Assembly: GCF_001274635.1 (NCBI RefSeq)
Contig: NZ_LBGV01000001.1
Span: forward strand, 682,001-746,000
Reading direction: 5' to 3'
DNA from: Persicobacter sp. CCB-QB2
Lineage (GTDB): Bacteria; Bacteroidota; Bacteroidia; Cytophagales; Cyclobacteriaceae
Length of the DNA stretch: 64,000 nucleotides
This document shows positions 19,845 through 29,367 of this stretch, piece by piece. The notes beneath the pieces are model-generated. The model did no database searches. It was given only the letters and a program-made list of their open reading frames with translations, and was not told where the DNA came from. A program made the position numbers and the translations under genes. The first letter of the stretch is position 1. Every line of letters starts with the position of its first letter.

Positions 19845-20123
19845 TTAAATAATTGCGAAGATATCTGCTTCGCGCATGATCAAGTAAGTCTTACCTTCAA
19901 AGGTAATCTCTGTACCTGCGTACTTTCCATAAAGTACAGTGTCGCCAACTTTTACCGTTAATAGCTCATCTTTTTTACCTGGACCTACAGCTACGATTTT
20001 ACCTTGAGAAGGCTTTTCTGTAGCGGTGTCAGGGATAATGATTCCTGATGCAGTCGTAGTCTCAGCTGCTGCAGCCTCAACTAGTACACGATCCGCAAGC
20101 GGTTGGATGTTTACGTTAGACAT
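19845..20123 (-). CDS. groES: Co-chaperonin GroES (Hsp10)
   Basis: GroES is the seven-subunit lid of GroEL. The 92-residue protein has the family signature [13 protein letters not shown] at 8-20, the mobile-loop region [21 protein letters not shown] and the C-terminal [17 protein letters not shown]. It is normal in length. It lies first in the groES-groEL unit, with 34 bp between them, and follows secG on the same strand across a terminator hairpin, so it should have its own promoter in the roughly 190 bp upstream. Confidence 0.99.
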   Translation of the reverse strand: MSNVNIQPLADRVLVEAAAAETTTASGIIIPDTATEKPSQGKIVAVGPGKKDELLTVKVGDTVLYGKYAGTEITFEGKTYLIMREADIFAII

Positions 20124-20313
20124 TGCTGTTTTTATGTTTTTAAGTTAAAATCTTTCTGCCTGATATCATCATAGAGTGTGCCAATCGAGAAAATCAGGAT
20201 CTTTGTGACAAATTGGCTTAAAATGACGTCAGGCAGGTTTTTTATGGACTGTCAGGCCAGTCTTGGGCTGTCATTCTGTAGCCGAAATTTTGTCATATCT
20301 GACCATGAAACAC

Positions 20314-20346
20314 AAAAAAGCCGCTCCAAAAATGAAGCGGCTTTTT
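20314..20346 (-). terminator. Intrinsic terminator after secG
   Basis: AAAAAGCCGCT and AGCGGCTTTTT pair around a 10-nt loop. T runs on both strands make it potentially bidirectional. It separates secG from groES. Confidence 0.85.
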
Positions 20347-20349
20347 ATA

Positions 20350-20745
20350 TCAATATCTTATTAACTTATTCTGCAGAATCAGTTGCTGGGCAGTCTCTAA
20401 GGTTTCGCCTTCGATGGTTGCATCCGATGCCTCACCACCAAGGTTTGGTAGCGTAGCGCTCTGTCCGGCTTTCTCCAGATTAGGACTGTTGAAAGTGTTT
20501 ACACCTGCCCCTCTTTGTTCTTCGATAAAAAAGTTAGTGGAAAGTGTAAGGACTACAATAGCAATCGCTAGACCCCAAGTGACTTTCTCCAAAAAATCAG
20601 TAGTTTTCTTAACTCCCATAATTTGAGAGGTGCTTGATCCACCAAACTGAGAAGATAATCCTCCTCCTTTTGGGTTTTGCGCTAAGACAACCACAACCAG
20701 CAAAATTGCTGCAACGATGATCACTCCAATTAAAACAGTAAACAT
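20350..20745 (-). CDS. secG: Protein translocase subunit SecG
   Basis: SecG is the small membrane subunit that assists SecYE/SecA export. The 131-residue protein has two hydrophobic helices (VLIGVIIVAAILLVVVVLAQ and GLAIAIVVLTLSTNFF) around the conserved loop NPKGGGLSSQFGGSS at about 24-38 and a longer polar C-terminal tail, as usual in Bacteroidota. Its start is 3 bp downstream of the end of the preceding gene on the same strand, so the two are co-transcribed and perhaps translationally coupled. Confidence 0.96.
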   Translation of the reverse strand: MFTVLIGVIIVAAILLVVVVLAQNPKGGGLSSQFGGSSTSQIMGVKKTTDFLEKVTWGLAIAIVVLTLSTNFFIEEQRGAGVNTFNSPNLEKAGQSATLPNLGGEASDATIEGETLETAQQLILQNKLIRY

Positions 20746-20748
20746 TTA

Positions 20749-21648
20749 TTATTTTTGATTTTGTAGTTTTTCAATGCAATTCACAAAGTAAGCTTTTTTC
20801 TCGGGAAATTTCCAAATCAGGGCCTCGTAAATCTTTACTGCCTCTGAGAAATTCCCTTGACGCTCCATTATCTTTGCCAAATTTTCTGTGTACAGTTCTG
20901 AACTCATCTTAGTACTTTGATTGGACAAGTCCACTGCTTTGGTGCTTTCACGCTCCGCCTCCAGAGGGCGGCTAACGCTCGGACAATCCGCAATGAAACG
21001 GTCAATCAGGTCACTTTGCTCTTTGAGCAGATGCTCTCGATCTGTCATATAAGTGTTATCCACCTGCTTATTTTCTTCTTCGGTAATCGATTTCTCCTCT
21101 GCATCGGGAAAAGCCTGCTCATCATCCTGCTGATCTTCGTATTCCGTCTTTACTCGTAAATATTCTTCTAAAGAGGCGTGGATTTGCTCCGCTAAATTAG
21201 CTTCCGCTTCAATTTCGGGACTACGCGCTGCGGTAAATCCTTCCATTTTGGGCTCTGCTACTTCCGATGCGGAGGGCAAATTTAGTGTATTATTATTTTT
21301 TATTCCACTTTCTGATGATACAAAATTGTCCTCTTCTAATAATTTATGCTGTGGGATAAGATATTTCCCTGAGGTTGTTTCATCCGAAAGGGTCAAAGAG
21401 AAAAATTGCTTAAGATTTTGGGTTTCCAGCACTGATTTTAGATGTTTTCGATTAGGGGAACGCAGGGCAGCACTTGCCAGCATTTCTCTGTAATCTAACC
21501 CATCATTCTCCTTTGCAATCTTGGCCATTAAGATTTTGTATAGCGAACAATAGGGGTGTTGTTCACTTAAATCCTGCAGGTCAGTGATTTCCGACAAGGT
21601 AACCTTTTCAAGGTTAAAAAGCATGTGATGAAAAGTCGAAGGTTCCAC
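20749..21648 (-). CDS. Conserved Bacteroidota protein between lptE and secG
   Basis: The 299-residue protein begins with a helical region (FHHMLFNLEKVTLSEITDLQDLSEQHPYCSLYKILMAK) of a type often found at this locus in Bacteroidota. A long acidic, low-complexity middle follows. It ends in one TPR-like hairpin (AKIMERQGNFSEAVKIYEALIWKFPEKKAYF). No signal peptide is present. The start is a GTG at 21648, immediately preceded by an in-frame stop; an ATG at 21624 is the alternative, but the residues before it fit the helical domain. The location suggests a link to envelope biogenesis or secretion, which is inference. Confidence 0.8.
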   Translation of the reverse strand: MEPSTFHHMLFNLEKVTLSEITDLQDLSEQHPYCSLYKILMAKIAKENDGLDYREMLASAALRSPNRKHLKSVLETQNLKQFFSLTLSDETTSGKYLIPQHKLLEEDNFVSSESGIKNNNTLNLPSASEVAEPKMEGFTAARSPEIEAEANLAEQIHASLEEYLRVKTEYEDQQDDEQAFPDAEEKSITEEENKQVDNTYMTDREHLLKEQSDLIDRFIADCPSVSRPLEAERESTKAVDLSNQSTKMSSELYTENLAKIMERQGNFSEAVKIYEALIWKFPEKKAYFVNCIEKLQNQK

Positions 21649-21730
21649 AATTTATTGATTAGTGAAAGGAAAATATAAACGGAAAAAAAGTGCCAAGCAA
21701 GACAATTTTTAACAGATTAAATCCAATTAA

Positions 21731-22281
21731 TTACCAGTTGGCCACAGTGGCATTAAAGATGTCCAGAATAATTTGATCTGTGATGACTGGAATTAAGTTT
21801 TGCTCTGCGAGGATCTGTCCTGTGAATTAGGATCATAATCATCAAAGAAAGAGAAAGACTTATTCTCAAAATCGAAAGTGTCATCGCTGTTATTAATGTA
21901 GTCTGCTTTTACGGTAATCGTTAAACGTTCCACTCCGGCAGCATCAGCGCCATCAATATTTTGGTTACCTCCGGACTGAGGGGCTTGTGGTGAAAATCTA
22001 TAGCCGGTAATGATGCCCTCAATTTGTAAATCACCTTCTTCGTCCACTAGTGCCAGGGAGGTGTTTTGCTGAAAGTAGTCCCGGATAGCATTGGTGAAGT
22101 CCTGAGATAAGTTTGCCGGACCGGCATTCGATTCATCGTAAAAAGTACCGATGGAAATGGTTCTTACTTTGGAGTAATCGATGGAAGCTCCGGTGAAGGA
22201 GTAAAACCCACAACCGGAAAACAAAAAGGTGGAAGCGGCAATAAATAGTATATTGCCAATATATAATTTAAATTTATTCAT
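21731..22281 (-). CDS. lptE: LPS-assembly lipoprotein LptE, interrupted by an apparent frameshift
   Basis: LptE is the outer-membrane lipoprotein that plugs the LptD pore for LPS insertion. The N-terminus has a lipoprotein signal with lipobox LFSGC (Cys24) followed by GFYSFTGASI, typical of the family. The uninterrupted frame stops at 21793 after SFFDDYDPNSQDRSSQSKT. The neighbouring frame then reads QILAEQNLIPVITDQIILDIFNATVANW and stops at 21731. That is the characteristic LptE C-terminus. One missing base in about 21808-21828 explains this; the second frame has a stop just upstream (in CCTAATTC), which limits the position. A restored protein would be about 183 aa. Confidence 0.9.
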
Positions 22282-22341
22282 TTACGTTGTTGCTAATTCT
22301 TTCGGGGCGTAAAAATAATCAAAAAGCTTGATATTCAGACT

Positions 22342-23694
22342 TTATTGGTCGATTTCGTACTGTTTGATTTTTCGGTAAAGTGTTCGTTCTGATATACCCA
22401 AATCCTGTGCCGCATACCGTCTTTTGTTGTTGTTTTTCCTTAAAGCCCTGATAATAAGGTCTTTTTCTGTTTTTTCGATGCTCAAAGACTCATCCGGCTC
22501 GGTTTCATGAGAAATGTCTTCTACGGTGGTTAAATCATAGGTGTCGATTTCGTCTTCCTCCTCAGAATAAAGCAGGGAGCTATGTTCTTCCGGCTCTACT
22601 TTGTTTGAAAAACCGGAGGTGGGCTCCGCATTGTAGTTAGAGGGGTTAGGGGATGAGGGATATCCCGTTCCCAGCATGGGCAGATTGCTGGATGTGCTGG
22701 CTGCCGGGGCGGTGGATGGTGTCGCACTACCTTTGCCTCTCATCAGCTCCATGATCATGCCTTTCATTTCGGTCATGTCTCGGCGCATTTCAAACAATAC
22801 CTTGTACAGCAGGTCGCGCTCCGACATATTATCAAAGCTGGTGCGCTCGGTTTCCGGTTCATTGTTATGGCGGATCACCGATGGCAGGTTCGGAGCCTCC
22901 TTTGGAATGTATTTTTTCAGGGTTTCCGCATCAATCTTGCGGTTCATCTCCAATACGGACACCTGTTCCACCATATTTCTTAGTTGGCGGATGTTACCGG
23001 GAAAGCGGTATTTTAGCAATACTTCCTGAGCTGATGGATCCAGGGAAACCGGTGTCATATGGTATTTGTCGGAAAAATCAGCGGCAAATTTCCGGAACAA
23101 AAGCAGGCTGTCACGCCCTCTTTCTCTTAACGGAGGCACGAAGATGGGCACCGTATTCAGTCGGTAATATAAATCCTCACGGAAATCGCCTTTTTCCACT
23201 GCCTTGACCAGATTTACATTGGTGGCCGCCACTACGCGAACATTGGTTTTTTGTACTTTGGAAGAACCCACACGAATAAATTCTCCATTTTCCAATACCC
23301 TTAAAAGACGCGCCTGAGTGCCCAGTGGCATTTCTCCAATCTCATCCAGGAAAATGGTTCCGCCATCGGTTACTTCGAAATAGCCTTTACGAGCTTCGCT
23401 GGCACCTGTAAAGGAGCCTTTTTCATGTCCGAATAATTCTGAGTCGATAGTTCCCTCCGGAATGGCCCCTGTATTCACGGCGATAAATTGTCCGTGCTTC
23501 CTGGCCGAAAGGTGGTGGATGATCTTGGAAAAAGATTCCTTACCGCTACCACTTTCTCCGGTAATGAGTACGGACATATCCGTTGGGGCTACCTGCATCG
23601 CCACTTGTATGGCATGATTCAATAAATTGGAATTCCCAACAATGCCGAATCTTTGTTTGATGCTTTGAACTTCTTCTTCAGAAAATATGGACAT
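22342..23694 (-). CDS. Sigma-54-dependent transcriptional activator (AAA+ and Fis HTH)
   Basis: This 450-residue bacterial enhancer-binding protein opens RpoN promoters by ATP hydrolysis. It has a Walker A GESGSGKE (46-53), the sigma-54 contact loop GSFTGA (93-98, variant of GAFTGA), GGTIFLDEIGEMPLGTQARLLRVLE, the arginine region NIRQLRN and a C-terminal Fis-type HTH (NKRRYAAQDLGISERTLYRKIKQYEI). There is no receiver or PAS domain before the AAA+ module, so it is not a classical two-component regulator; control may act through the unusual serine/proline-rich linker (about 325-400). The next gene downstream is lptE. Confidence 0.95.
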   Translation of the reverse strand: MSIFSEEEVQSIKQRFGIVGNSNLLNHAIQVAMQVAPTDMSVLITGESGSGKESFSKIIHHLSARKHGQFIAVNTGAIPEGTIDSELFGHEKGSFTGASEARKGYFEVTDGGTIFLDEIGEMPLGTQARLLRVLENGEFIRVGSSKVQKTNVRVVAATNVNLVKAVEKGDFREDLYYRLNTVPIFVPPLRERGRDSLLLFRKFAADFSDKYHMTPVSLDPSAQEVLLKYRFPGNIRQLRNMVEQVSVLEMNRKIDAETLKKYIPKEAPNLPSVIRHNNEPETERTSFDNMSERDLLYKVLFEMRRDMTEMKGMIMELMRGKGSATPSTAPAASTSSNLPMLGTGYPSSPNPSNYNAEPTSGFSNKVEPEEHSSLLYSEEEDEIDTYDLTTVEDISHETEPDESLSIEKTEKDLIIRALRKNNNKRRYAAQDLGISERTLYRKIKQYEIDQ

Positions 23695-23743
23695 AGTGTC
23701 TTTGGACTAGTTTTAAACGATCGATTAAAAAATGTTGGAATAA

Positions 23744-23785
23744 AAAAGTAAAAGGGAATGTGGCGGTAAAGCTTCATTCCCTTTT
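23744..23785 (-). terminator. Intrinsic terminator after miaB
   Basis: AAAAGGGAATG and CATTCCCTTTT pair around a 14-nt loop. On the minus strand a T-rich tract follows. It lies between miaB and the sigma-54 activator. Confidence 0.75.
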
Positions 23786-23796
23786 ATTATACAGGT

Positions 23797-25275
23797 TTAA
23801 GCGTCTACCGCTTCGCCAATCAGTGTTCCCTGCGTGCAGTCGGTTACCTTGATATAGGCGTACTGACCGATCTTAAGGTCTTTTTTGTCGAAGACAATCA
23901 CCTTATTGGCAGAGTTCCTTCCACTCAATTGGTTTTCGTCACGCTTGGAAACCTTATCAATCAAAACTTTATAAGTCTTTCCGATTGATTTTTTATTTCT
24001 TTCCAGAGAAGAGCGATTCTGAATGGCGATTACCTCTTCTAGTCTTCGCTTCTTCACCTCCAATGGAATGTCATCTTCATATTTTTTGTGCGCCAAAGTT
24101 CCCGGGCGCTCAGAATAGAAGAACATATAGGAGTAATCATATTGTACATACTCCATCAGGCTTAAAGTGTCCTGATGCTCTTCCTCTGTTTCGGTACAGA
24201 AACCGGTGATAAAATCAGAAGAAATTCCACATTCGTCACCGATAATGCGACGGATAGCATCTACGCGATTAATGTACCATTCGCGGTCGTAAGTACGGTT
24301 CATCATCTCCAATACGCGGCTGTTGCCGGACTGCGCCGGAAGGTGAATGTAATTACAGATGTTTTCGTGTTTGGCCATGGTGTGCAATACCTCATCCGTA
24401 ATGTCTTTAGGGTGAGAGGTAGAGAAACGTACACGCAATTCCGGAGATACTTTCGCTACTAATTCCAATAAGTTGGCGAAATTCACAATGTTCTCCGCAT
24501 CGGACTTGTTGATTTCCTTCTTCGTGTTGGACTCAAAATCTTCGGCCCACTTGTAGGAATCCACATTTTGTCCCAACAAGGTCACCTCACGATATCCTTT
24601 ATTGAAAAGATCCTGAGCTTCTGCCACAATGGATTTTGGATCACGGCTGCGCTCACGTCCACGGGTGAAAGGTACAATACAGAAAGAACACATATTGTCA
24701 CATCCACGCATAATGGAGATGAAAGCGGAGATGCCGTTGCTGTTCAAACGCACAGGCGTTACATCGGCATAAGTCTCTTCTTTTGACAAAATGGTATTAA
24801 CCGCTTTTTGTCCGTCCTCTACTTTGCCCACTAATCCCGGAAGATCGCGGTAGGCATCAGGGCCAACGACCAAGTCTACAATTTTTTCCTCTTCCAAAAG
24901 TTTGGACTTCAGGCGCTCTGCCATACATCCCAATACACCTACCATGGTGTCCGGGCGTTTTTTCTTCAGGGCGTTGAAATTTGCCAGGCGCTTTCGTACG
25001 GTATCTTCCGCTTTCTCACGAATCGAACAAGTGTTCAAAAAGATAACATCCGCTGCTTTGTAATCGTCCGTAGTGTCATATCCATTTTCGGTCATGATGG
25101 AAGTGACAATCTCAGAATCAGAAAAGTTCATCTGACAGCCATAGCTCTCGATGTACATTTTTTTGGTCTTCCCCGTTTGGGAATTCTCACTAATCTTTAC
25201 CCCGCAGGTTGCGTCTTTTTGAGAGACGGTTTCCTCCTGGTCAAGAATGTTTAGTTCTTTAATGATCTCGCTCAT
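23797..25275 (-). CDS. miaB: tRNA-2-methylthio-N6-dimethylallyladenosine synthase MiaB
   Basis: MiaB is a radical-SAM enzyme that adds the methylthio group to i6A37 of tRNAs reading UNN codons. The 492-residue protein has the MTTase N-terminal cysteines (YGCQMNFSD near 50, [10 protein letters not shown] near 86, [10 protein letters not shown] near 120), the radical-SAM cluster [20 protein letters not shown] near 193 and a C-terminal TRAM domain (near 440-490). An N-terminal extension of about 35 residues precedes the core, longer than in enterobacteria but common in this phylum. It heads the run miaB - sigma-54 activator - lptE - secG. Confidence 0.97.
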   Translation of the reverse strand: MSEIIKELNILDQEETVSQKDATCGVKISENSQTGKTKKMYIESYGCQMNFSDSEIVTSIMTENGYDTTDDYKAADVIFLNTCSIREKAEDTVRKRLANFNALKKKRPDTMVGVLGCMAERLKSKLLEEEKIVDLVVGPDAYRDLPGLVGKVEDGQKAVNTILSKEETYADVTPVRLNSNGISAFISIMRGCDNMCSFCIVPFTRGRERSRDPKSIVAEAQDLFNKGYREVTLLGQNVDSYKWAEDFESNTKKEINKSDAENIVNFANLLELVAKVSPELRVRFSTSHPKDITDEVLHTMAKHENICNYIHLPAQSGNSRVLEMMNRTYDREWYINRVDAIRRIIGDECGISSDFITGFCTETEEEHQDTLSLMEYVQYDYSYMFFYSERPGTLAHKKYEDDIPLEVKKRRLEEVIAIQNRSSLERNKKSIGKTYKVLIDKVSKRDENQLSGRNSANKVIVFDKKDLKIGQYAYIKVTDCTQGTLIGEAVDA

Positions 25276-25463
25276 TTTTTATCTATTCATCTACCATCGA
25301 GGCTTTTACAATAAATATGCCTCAATATCCAGTAAGCAAAATTAATAAATTGATGGTAAAACTGACAGATTGTCAGATAAATTTACCCTATACTTTCTAA
25401 TCTTCTATCGATCGCTGATCGGAGGAAAAGGAGCTTTCAGCGGTGCCTGAGGGGTTTAAGCCC

Positions 25464-25503
25464 AAAAAGCCCGACCCTATCGAGAATTAGGGTCGGGCTT
25501 TTT
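25464..25503 (-). terminator. Intrinsic terminator after the exported 426-aa protein
   Basis: AAAAAGCCCGACCCT and AGGGTCGGGCTTTTT form a perfect 15-bp stem around a 10-nt loop, with T runs possible in both directions. Confidence 0.93.
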
Positions 25504-25512
25504 GTAATCATT

Positions 25513-26792
25513 CTAAATTACATTAGGTTTTTCTTTTTTTCTTTTTGGCCGCCGGAATAGGATATTATTGAGGATTAATCGGTATCCCGGGGAGTTGGGG
25601 TGAAGATTCAGATCTGTGGGTTCTTCTCCCACCAGGTGTTTATAGTCTTCTGGATCGTGTCCGCCATAGAAAGTCCAGAAGCCTTTTCCAAAGACACCAT
25701 GCACATAGCGCGCCTCATCGATGGACTTGGTTTCCCCCATAATGACTACATCAGATTTGATGAGTTTCTTTTTATAGGCAGTGGTTTGCCCCATGAATCC
25801 TTTGATAATACGATCATGGTTTTGAGTCAGCATGGTTGGGATTGGGTCCCATTTGGCGGAAAATTCGAATAGGGAAAAATAATCATTGGATTCCGAAAGC
25901 CCTCGCTCCATTTCCTGATTGTCAATATTGGAGAATTCATACTCCATCGGGTTTCGATTGATGGAAAAATCGGTGAAGGCGAAGCAGGGGTCAAAATTCA
26001 GTTTTTGCTGCGCATGCGGATCAGCCGGATCGCCGTCATACATGGATTCGCAAATGTCAACCCCATCAGCGGAAAGAGCAATATCAAAGGTGTCAGTGGC
26101 AGAACACATGGCAAACAGGAAGCCCCCGCCGGAAACAAATTCCTGAATACGTTTTACCACTGCTAATTTCATTTCTGATACTTTGTTGAAGCCGTGTTTC
26201 CGGGCAGATTCCTCAAACTCCTTTTGTTGTTCAATGTACCATGCTTGATAACGATAGGCGCGATAGAACTTGCCATACTGACCGGTGAAGTCTTCATGAT
26301 GCAAATGAAGCCAATCGTATTTCGGGAGGTCTCCGTACATGACCTCATCATCGAAAATCACCTCGTAAGGGATCTCGGCATAAGTTAAGACCAGGGTGAC
26401 GGCATCATCCCAGGGTTGCTTGCTTTTTGGAGTGTAAACGGCAATCTTAGGCGGCTTCTCCAGTTTCATGACGTCGGTGTTGGTGGTGGGGGAGGCGAGT
26501 TGTTGTACAATCTGGTTGGATTGTCCATCAGAGATCACCTCATAGGAAACGCCCCGAATGACGCATTCATTCTCAAATTTCTGGCTGTATTTTACCATAA
26601 AGCTGCCCCTCGATAGTTCAGTAACCAGGAGATTTCCTGTTCCTGATCTAGGATCCAATATGCGATGCCATAGGCTTTTAGGTGATTGGTTTGCTTTTGA
26701 TCCATGGGTAGTAATAAATACATGGCCCTGGCCTGCAAACTAAACAGTATTAGGAATAAAGTGAGAAGGAGACGGGAGTGTTGGTATTTCAT
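25513..26792 (-). CDS. Exported conserved Bacteroidota protein (database name asparagine synthetase B), apparent frameshift
   Basis: The gene is split over two frames. The first (from 26792) gives a signal peptide (MKYQHSRLLLTLFLILFSLQARA) and then MYLLLPMDQKQTNHLKAYG...WLLNYRG. The second continues GSFMVKYSQKFENEC... to the stop at 25513. They join at a C4 run (26606-26609, G on the coding strand); a fifth base restores NYRGGSFMVKY and a 426-residue protein. The family is widespread in Bacteroidota and is often labelled asparagine synthetase B, but I see no Ntn-type glutaminase Cys at the N-terminus and no PP-loop motif. The GGGFLFAMCSATDTFD segment (about 230) resembles a glutamine-amidotransferase-like nucleophile elbow. 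True function unknown. Confidence 0.85.
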
Positions 26793-26916
26793 AGTATGGA
26801 ATAATAACCGCTTATATAATAAATAGTGAAAACAGCAGAACTTTGTTCACATTTTTATTTAACTCTAATAAATTGTACTTATTATCGTTTAATACGTTGT
26901 AATTTTCCTTAAACCT

Positions 26917-28164
26917 ATGCAATTCCTCGAAAATTTTAAAGAAGGCCTTACCTCGATTAAAGGAAATCTGTTAAGATCGTCCCTGACTGCAACCATTATT
27001 GCTATTGGAATTAGCTCTTTGGTAGGGATTATTACTGCCATTGATGGCATGAAGGCTAGTATTGAGGGGAATTTAAGTTCACTAGGTGCGAATACCTACA
27101 CGCTGAGGTCCATTAATAATAATTCAAGGGGCAACGAAGGTGGTAAAGCCCGAAAAATTTTCCCACCCATCAAGTATGCCGAATTTCAGCGTTTTCAGGA
27201 GAAATTTCAAGGAGAGGAAACCATGTCCTTGTCGGCTTATTTAAGCTGGAATGCAGAAATTAAGTATGGTTCGGAGAAAACGAATCCAAATGTTCGAATC
27301 GTCGGGATTGACCATAATTATTTGACGCTGGAAGATGCGGAGTTTGCTTATGGTCGTGACCTGACGCCTAACGAAGTAAGCAGCGGGGCGCCGGTGGTGA
27401 TTTTGGGGGACGCTATTGCATCCAAGTTATTTCCGGTAGGGCAAAAAATAAACCCGGTAGGAAAGTTTATTACTGCCTATGGGGCAAGTTTCAGGATTGT
27501 GGGGGTGTTAAAAAGCAAGGGGGCTTTGAATAATAATCAGGGAGTGGATCGGGCGATTATGATTCCGATTGAAAAAGCGAGAATGCTTTCGGCGGGCAGT
27601 CAGTTAAATTATAACCTGAAGGTTGGGCTTGGAGCGGCCATGGAAATTGAGCCTTCCATTGGTCGGGCTACGCCAATTATGCGTGCTATTCGCCAGGACC
27701 GTCCGGGAGAGGAGGATAGTTTTGAAATCAAAAGAGATCAAAGTCTCGCCGAAAGCCTGAATGAAATTTCGGGCCAGTTGAAGATTGGGGCTATAGGGAT
27801 TGGTTTTATTACTATTTTGGGAGCGGCCATTGGTTTGATGAATATCATGATGGTGTCGGTAACCGAAAGGACCCGTGAGATTGGAGTGAGGAAGGCGTTG
27901 GGGGCTACTCCGGCCAAAATTAAACAACAATTTTTGATTGAGGCCATTACCATTTGTCTGATTGGTGGATTTGCCGGCGTCTTGCTGGGTTTTATTTTTG
28001 GGAATGTCGTCGCGCGCACGGTGGATGCTAAAGGCCTGGTTTTTCCTGTGGAGTGGATGTTCCTCGGCTTTGTAGTGTCCGTTTTGGTGGGGGTGATTTC
28101 AGGTTATATGCCAGCGGCTAAAGCTTCTAAGTTAGATCCAATTGAGTCCCTTCGTTTTGAATAA
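26917..28164 (+). CDS. ABC transporter permease, MacB/FtsX type
   Basis: The 415-residue protein has the MacB layout: one N-terminal membrane helix (LTATIIAIGISSLVGIITAID), a large periplasmic MacB_PCD domain (about 45-270) and three C-terminal membrane helices in a FtsX domain (starting near IGAIGIGFITILGAAIGLMNIMMVSVTERTREIGVRKALGA, about 290-330). The TREIGVRKALGA segment is the conserved coupling motif to the ATPase. Such systems export peptides, antibiotics or lipoproteins, or transduce signals. No ATPase gene is next to it, so it must pair with an ATPase encoded elsewhere. Confidence 0.93.
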   Translation: MQFLENFKEGLTSIKGNLLRSSLTATIIAIGISSLVGIITAIDGMKASIEGNLSSLGANTYTLRSINNNSRGNEGGKARKIFPPIKYAEFQRFQEKFQGEETMSLSAYLSWNAEIKYGSEKTNPNVRIVGIDHNYLTLEDAEFAYGRDLTPNEVSSGAPVVILGDAIASKLFPVGQKINPVGKFITAYGASFRIVGVLKSKGALNNNQGVDRAIMIPIEKARMLSAGSQLNYNLKVGLGAAMEIEPSIGRATPIMRAIRQDRPGEEDSFEIKRDQSLAESLNEISGQLKIGAIGIGFITILGAAIGLMNIMMVSVTERTREIGVRKALGATPAKIKQQFLIEAITICLIGGFAGVLLGFIFGNVVARTVDAKGLVFPVEWMFLGFVVSVLVGVISGYMPAAKASKLDPIESLRFE

Positions 28165-28385
28165 AAAGTGGATAAGAAAGACTGTTAAAAGGATGGGTTC
28201 CTGTAAGAAAACGCCTGTTTGTGTAAAAAAATGACGGTTTTCGTGGCTTTTTTGGTCGTTTTGATGTGTAAAATGAAATAAAAAGCGGAATTTGGGGATG
28301 TCACATCCCGAGAAATTTGCATCATTTTCCTTCTTTGTTTCTATTTTATTTGTAACATCTGACTGACGGGAGTCGAATAAACTTT

Positions 28386-29168
28386 ATGGGTCTTCGAATA
28401 GCATATATTATCTTTATTTTTTTTCTGTGTTTTCTGCCGGCATTAGGCGTTGCCGGGGAATTGGTTATTCGTGGCCTTTATCAGGGGAGAGATCTATATG
28501 TGCAGAATCCCGAATTGCCGGATGGCGGTTTTGCTACAGCTGAAGTTTTTTTAAACGGTACCAAAGTTTTAGCGCATCCCACATCCTCAGCCTACACTAT
28601 TCCATTAAATACGTTAAAGGTGGATGATTCCGTTAAGGTGCTCATTACGTATGATGGGTCTTTGCCTCCAAAGGTAATTAATCCGCAGGTATTGCGCCCC
28701 AAAGTGAAATTTACCTTTCTGGCAATATCGGTCAATGAGCAAAATATAAATTGGACGGTAGATGGAAATGGTCTGGGCGGAACTTTTATTCTGCAAAGAC
28801 TGGTGGAGGGGAAGTGGACTATAGCCGGTAGTCATCAATCGGATAATATGGATAGGGAATCTTTTCAATTGCCGGTGACGCATCAGGAAGGGAATAATCG
28901 CTATCGCATTCGATTTCTGGCCTCTGTAGGAAAGACCTTCTATTCTAAAGTGGTGGATTATGAAAATTTTCAGGACCCTGTCACTTTTTACCCGGAACGC
29001 GTTTCCACTAAGCTGTATCTGAATAAAGCGGTGGCTTATGAAGTGGAAGATGCTTATGGGAATTTTATTGTGGGAGGTGCCGGAAAGGAAATTGATATGA
29101 GTCAGGCGGAGACTGGTTTATATTATTTAATAGTAGGGGAGCAAAGAAAGAAATTTTATAAAAAATAA
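28386..29168 (+). CDS. Secreted protein with a probable type IX secretion C-terminal domain
   Basis: The 260-residue protein has a signal peptide (IAYIIFIFFLCFLPALGVAG). The middle looks like beta-sandwich modules. The C-terminal 60 residues (VTFYPERVSTKLYLNKAVAYEVEDAYGNFIVGGAGKEIDMSQAETGLYYLIV then a KKFYKK end) follow the pattern of type A T9SS sorting domains: YP-x(n), a beta-rich body, G-x-Y-x-L and a final basic K-x-K. Such domains direct transport across the outer membrane and are then cleaved. The function of the mature part is unknown. Confidence 0.7.
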   Translation: MGLRIAYIIFIFFLCFLPALGVAGELVIRGLYQGRDLYVQNPELPDGGFATAEVFLNGTKVLAHPTSSAYTIPLNTLKVDDSVKVLITYDGSLPPKVINPQVLRPKVKFTFLAISVNEQNINWTVDGNGLGGTFILQRLVEGKWTIAGSHQSDNMDRESFQLPVTHQEGNNRYRIRFLASVGKTFYSKVVDYENFQDPVTFYPERVSTKLYLNKAVAYEVEDAYGNFIVGGAGKEIDMSQAETGLYYLIVGEQRKKFYKK

Positions 29169-29201
29169 GGCGGAATTAAGTGGCCCGTGTTTTTTGATCT
29201 T

Positions 29202-29229
29202 AGGCTGGTGTTGACCAGTCTCTTTTTTT
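29202..29229 (+). terminator. Intrinsic terminator after the secreted-protein gene
   Basis: AGGCTGGT pairs with ACCAGTCT around GTTG (one G-U pair), followed by C and seven T. Confidence 0.75.
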
Positions 29230-29312
29230 GTTCCTCCTCCAGATGTATCCTTTACTTGCTGAAGGGTGGATTCTCTGCTTCGTGATTTTCGGGGAGTATT
29301 TATTGAAAGGTG

Positions 29313-29349
29313 AAAAAAAAGGGAATGCCTCTGAAGCGTTCCCTTTTTT
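29313..29349. terminator. Bidirectional intrinsic terminator
   Basis: AAAAAGGGAATGC and GCGTTCCCTTTTT pair around CTCTGAA with one wobble pair, with A and T runs on either side. It is likely the mtaB terminator, now separated from that gene by repeat copy A. Confidence 0.8.
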
Positions 29350-29367
29350 AATTTTTGGATTGGGTTA

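Noticed and set aside
20124-20313. Possible sigma-54 promoter (TTGGCAC-ACTCT-ATGAT) upstream of groES
   Set aside because: The -12 half lacks the GC of the consensus; a chance match to the -24 half alone is likely.
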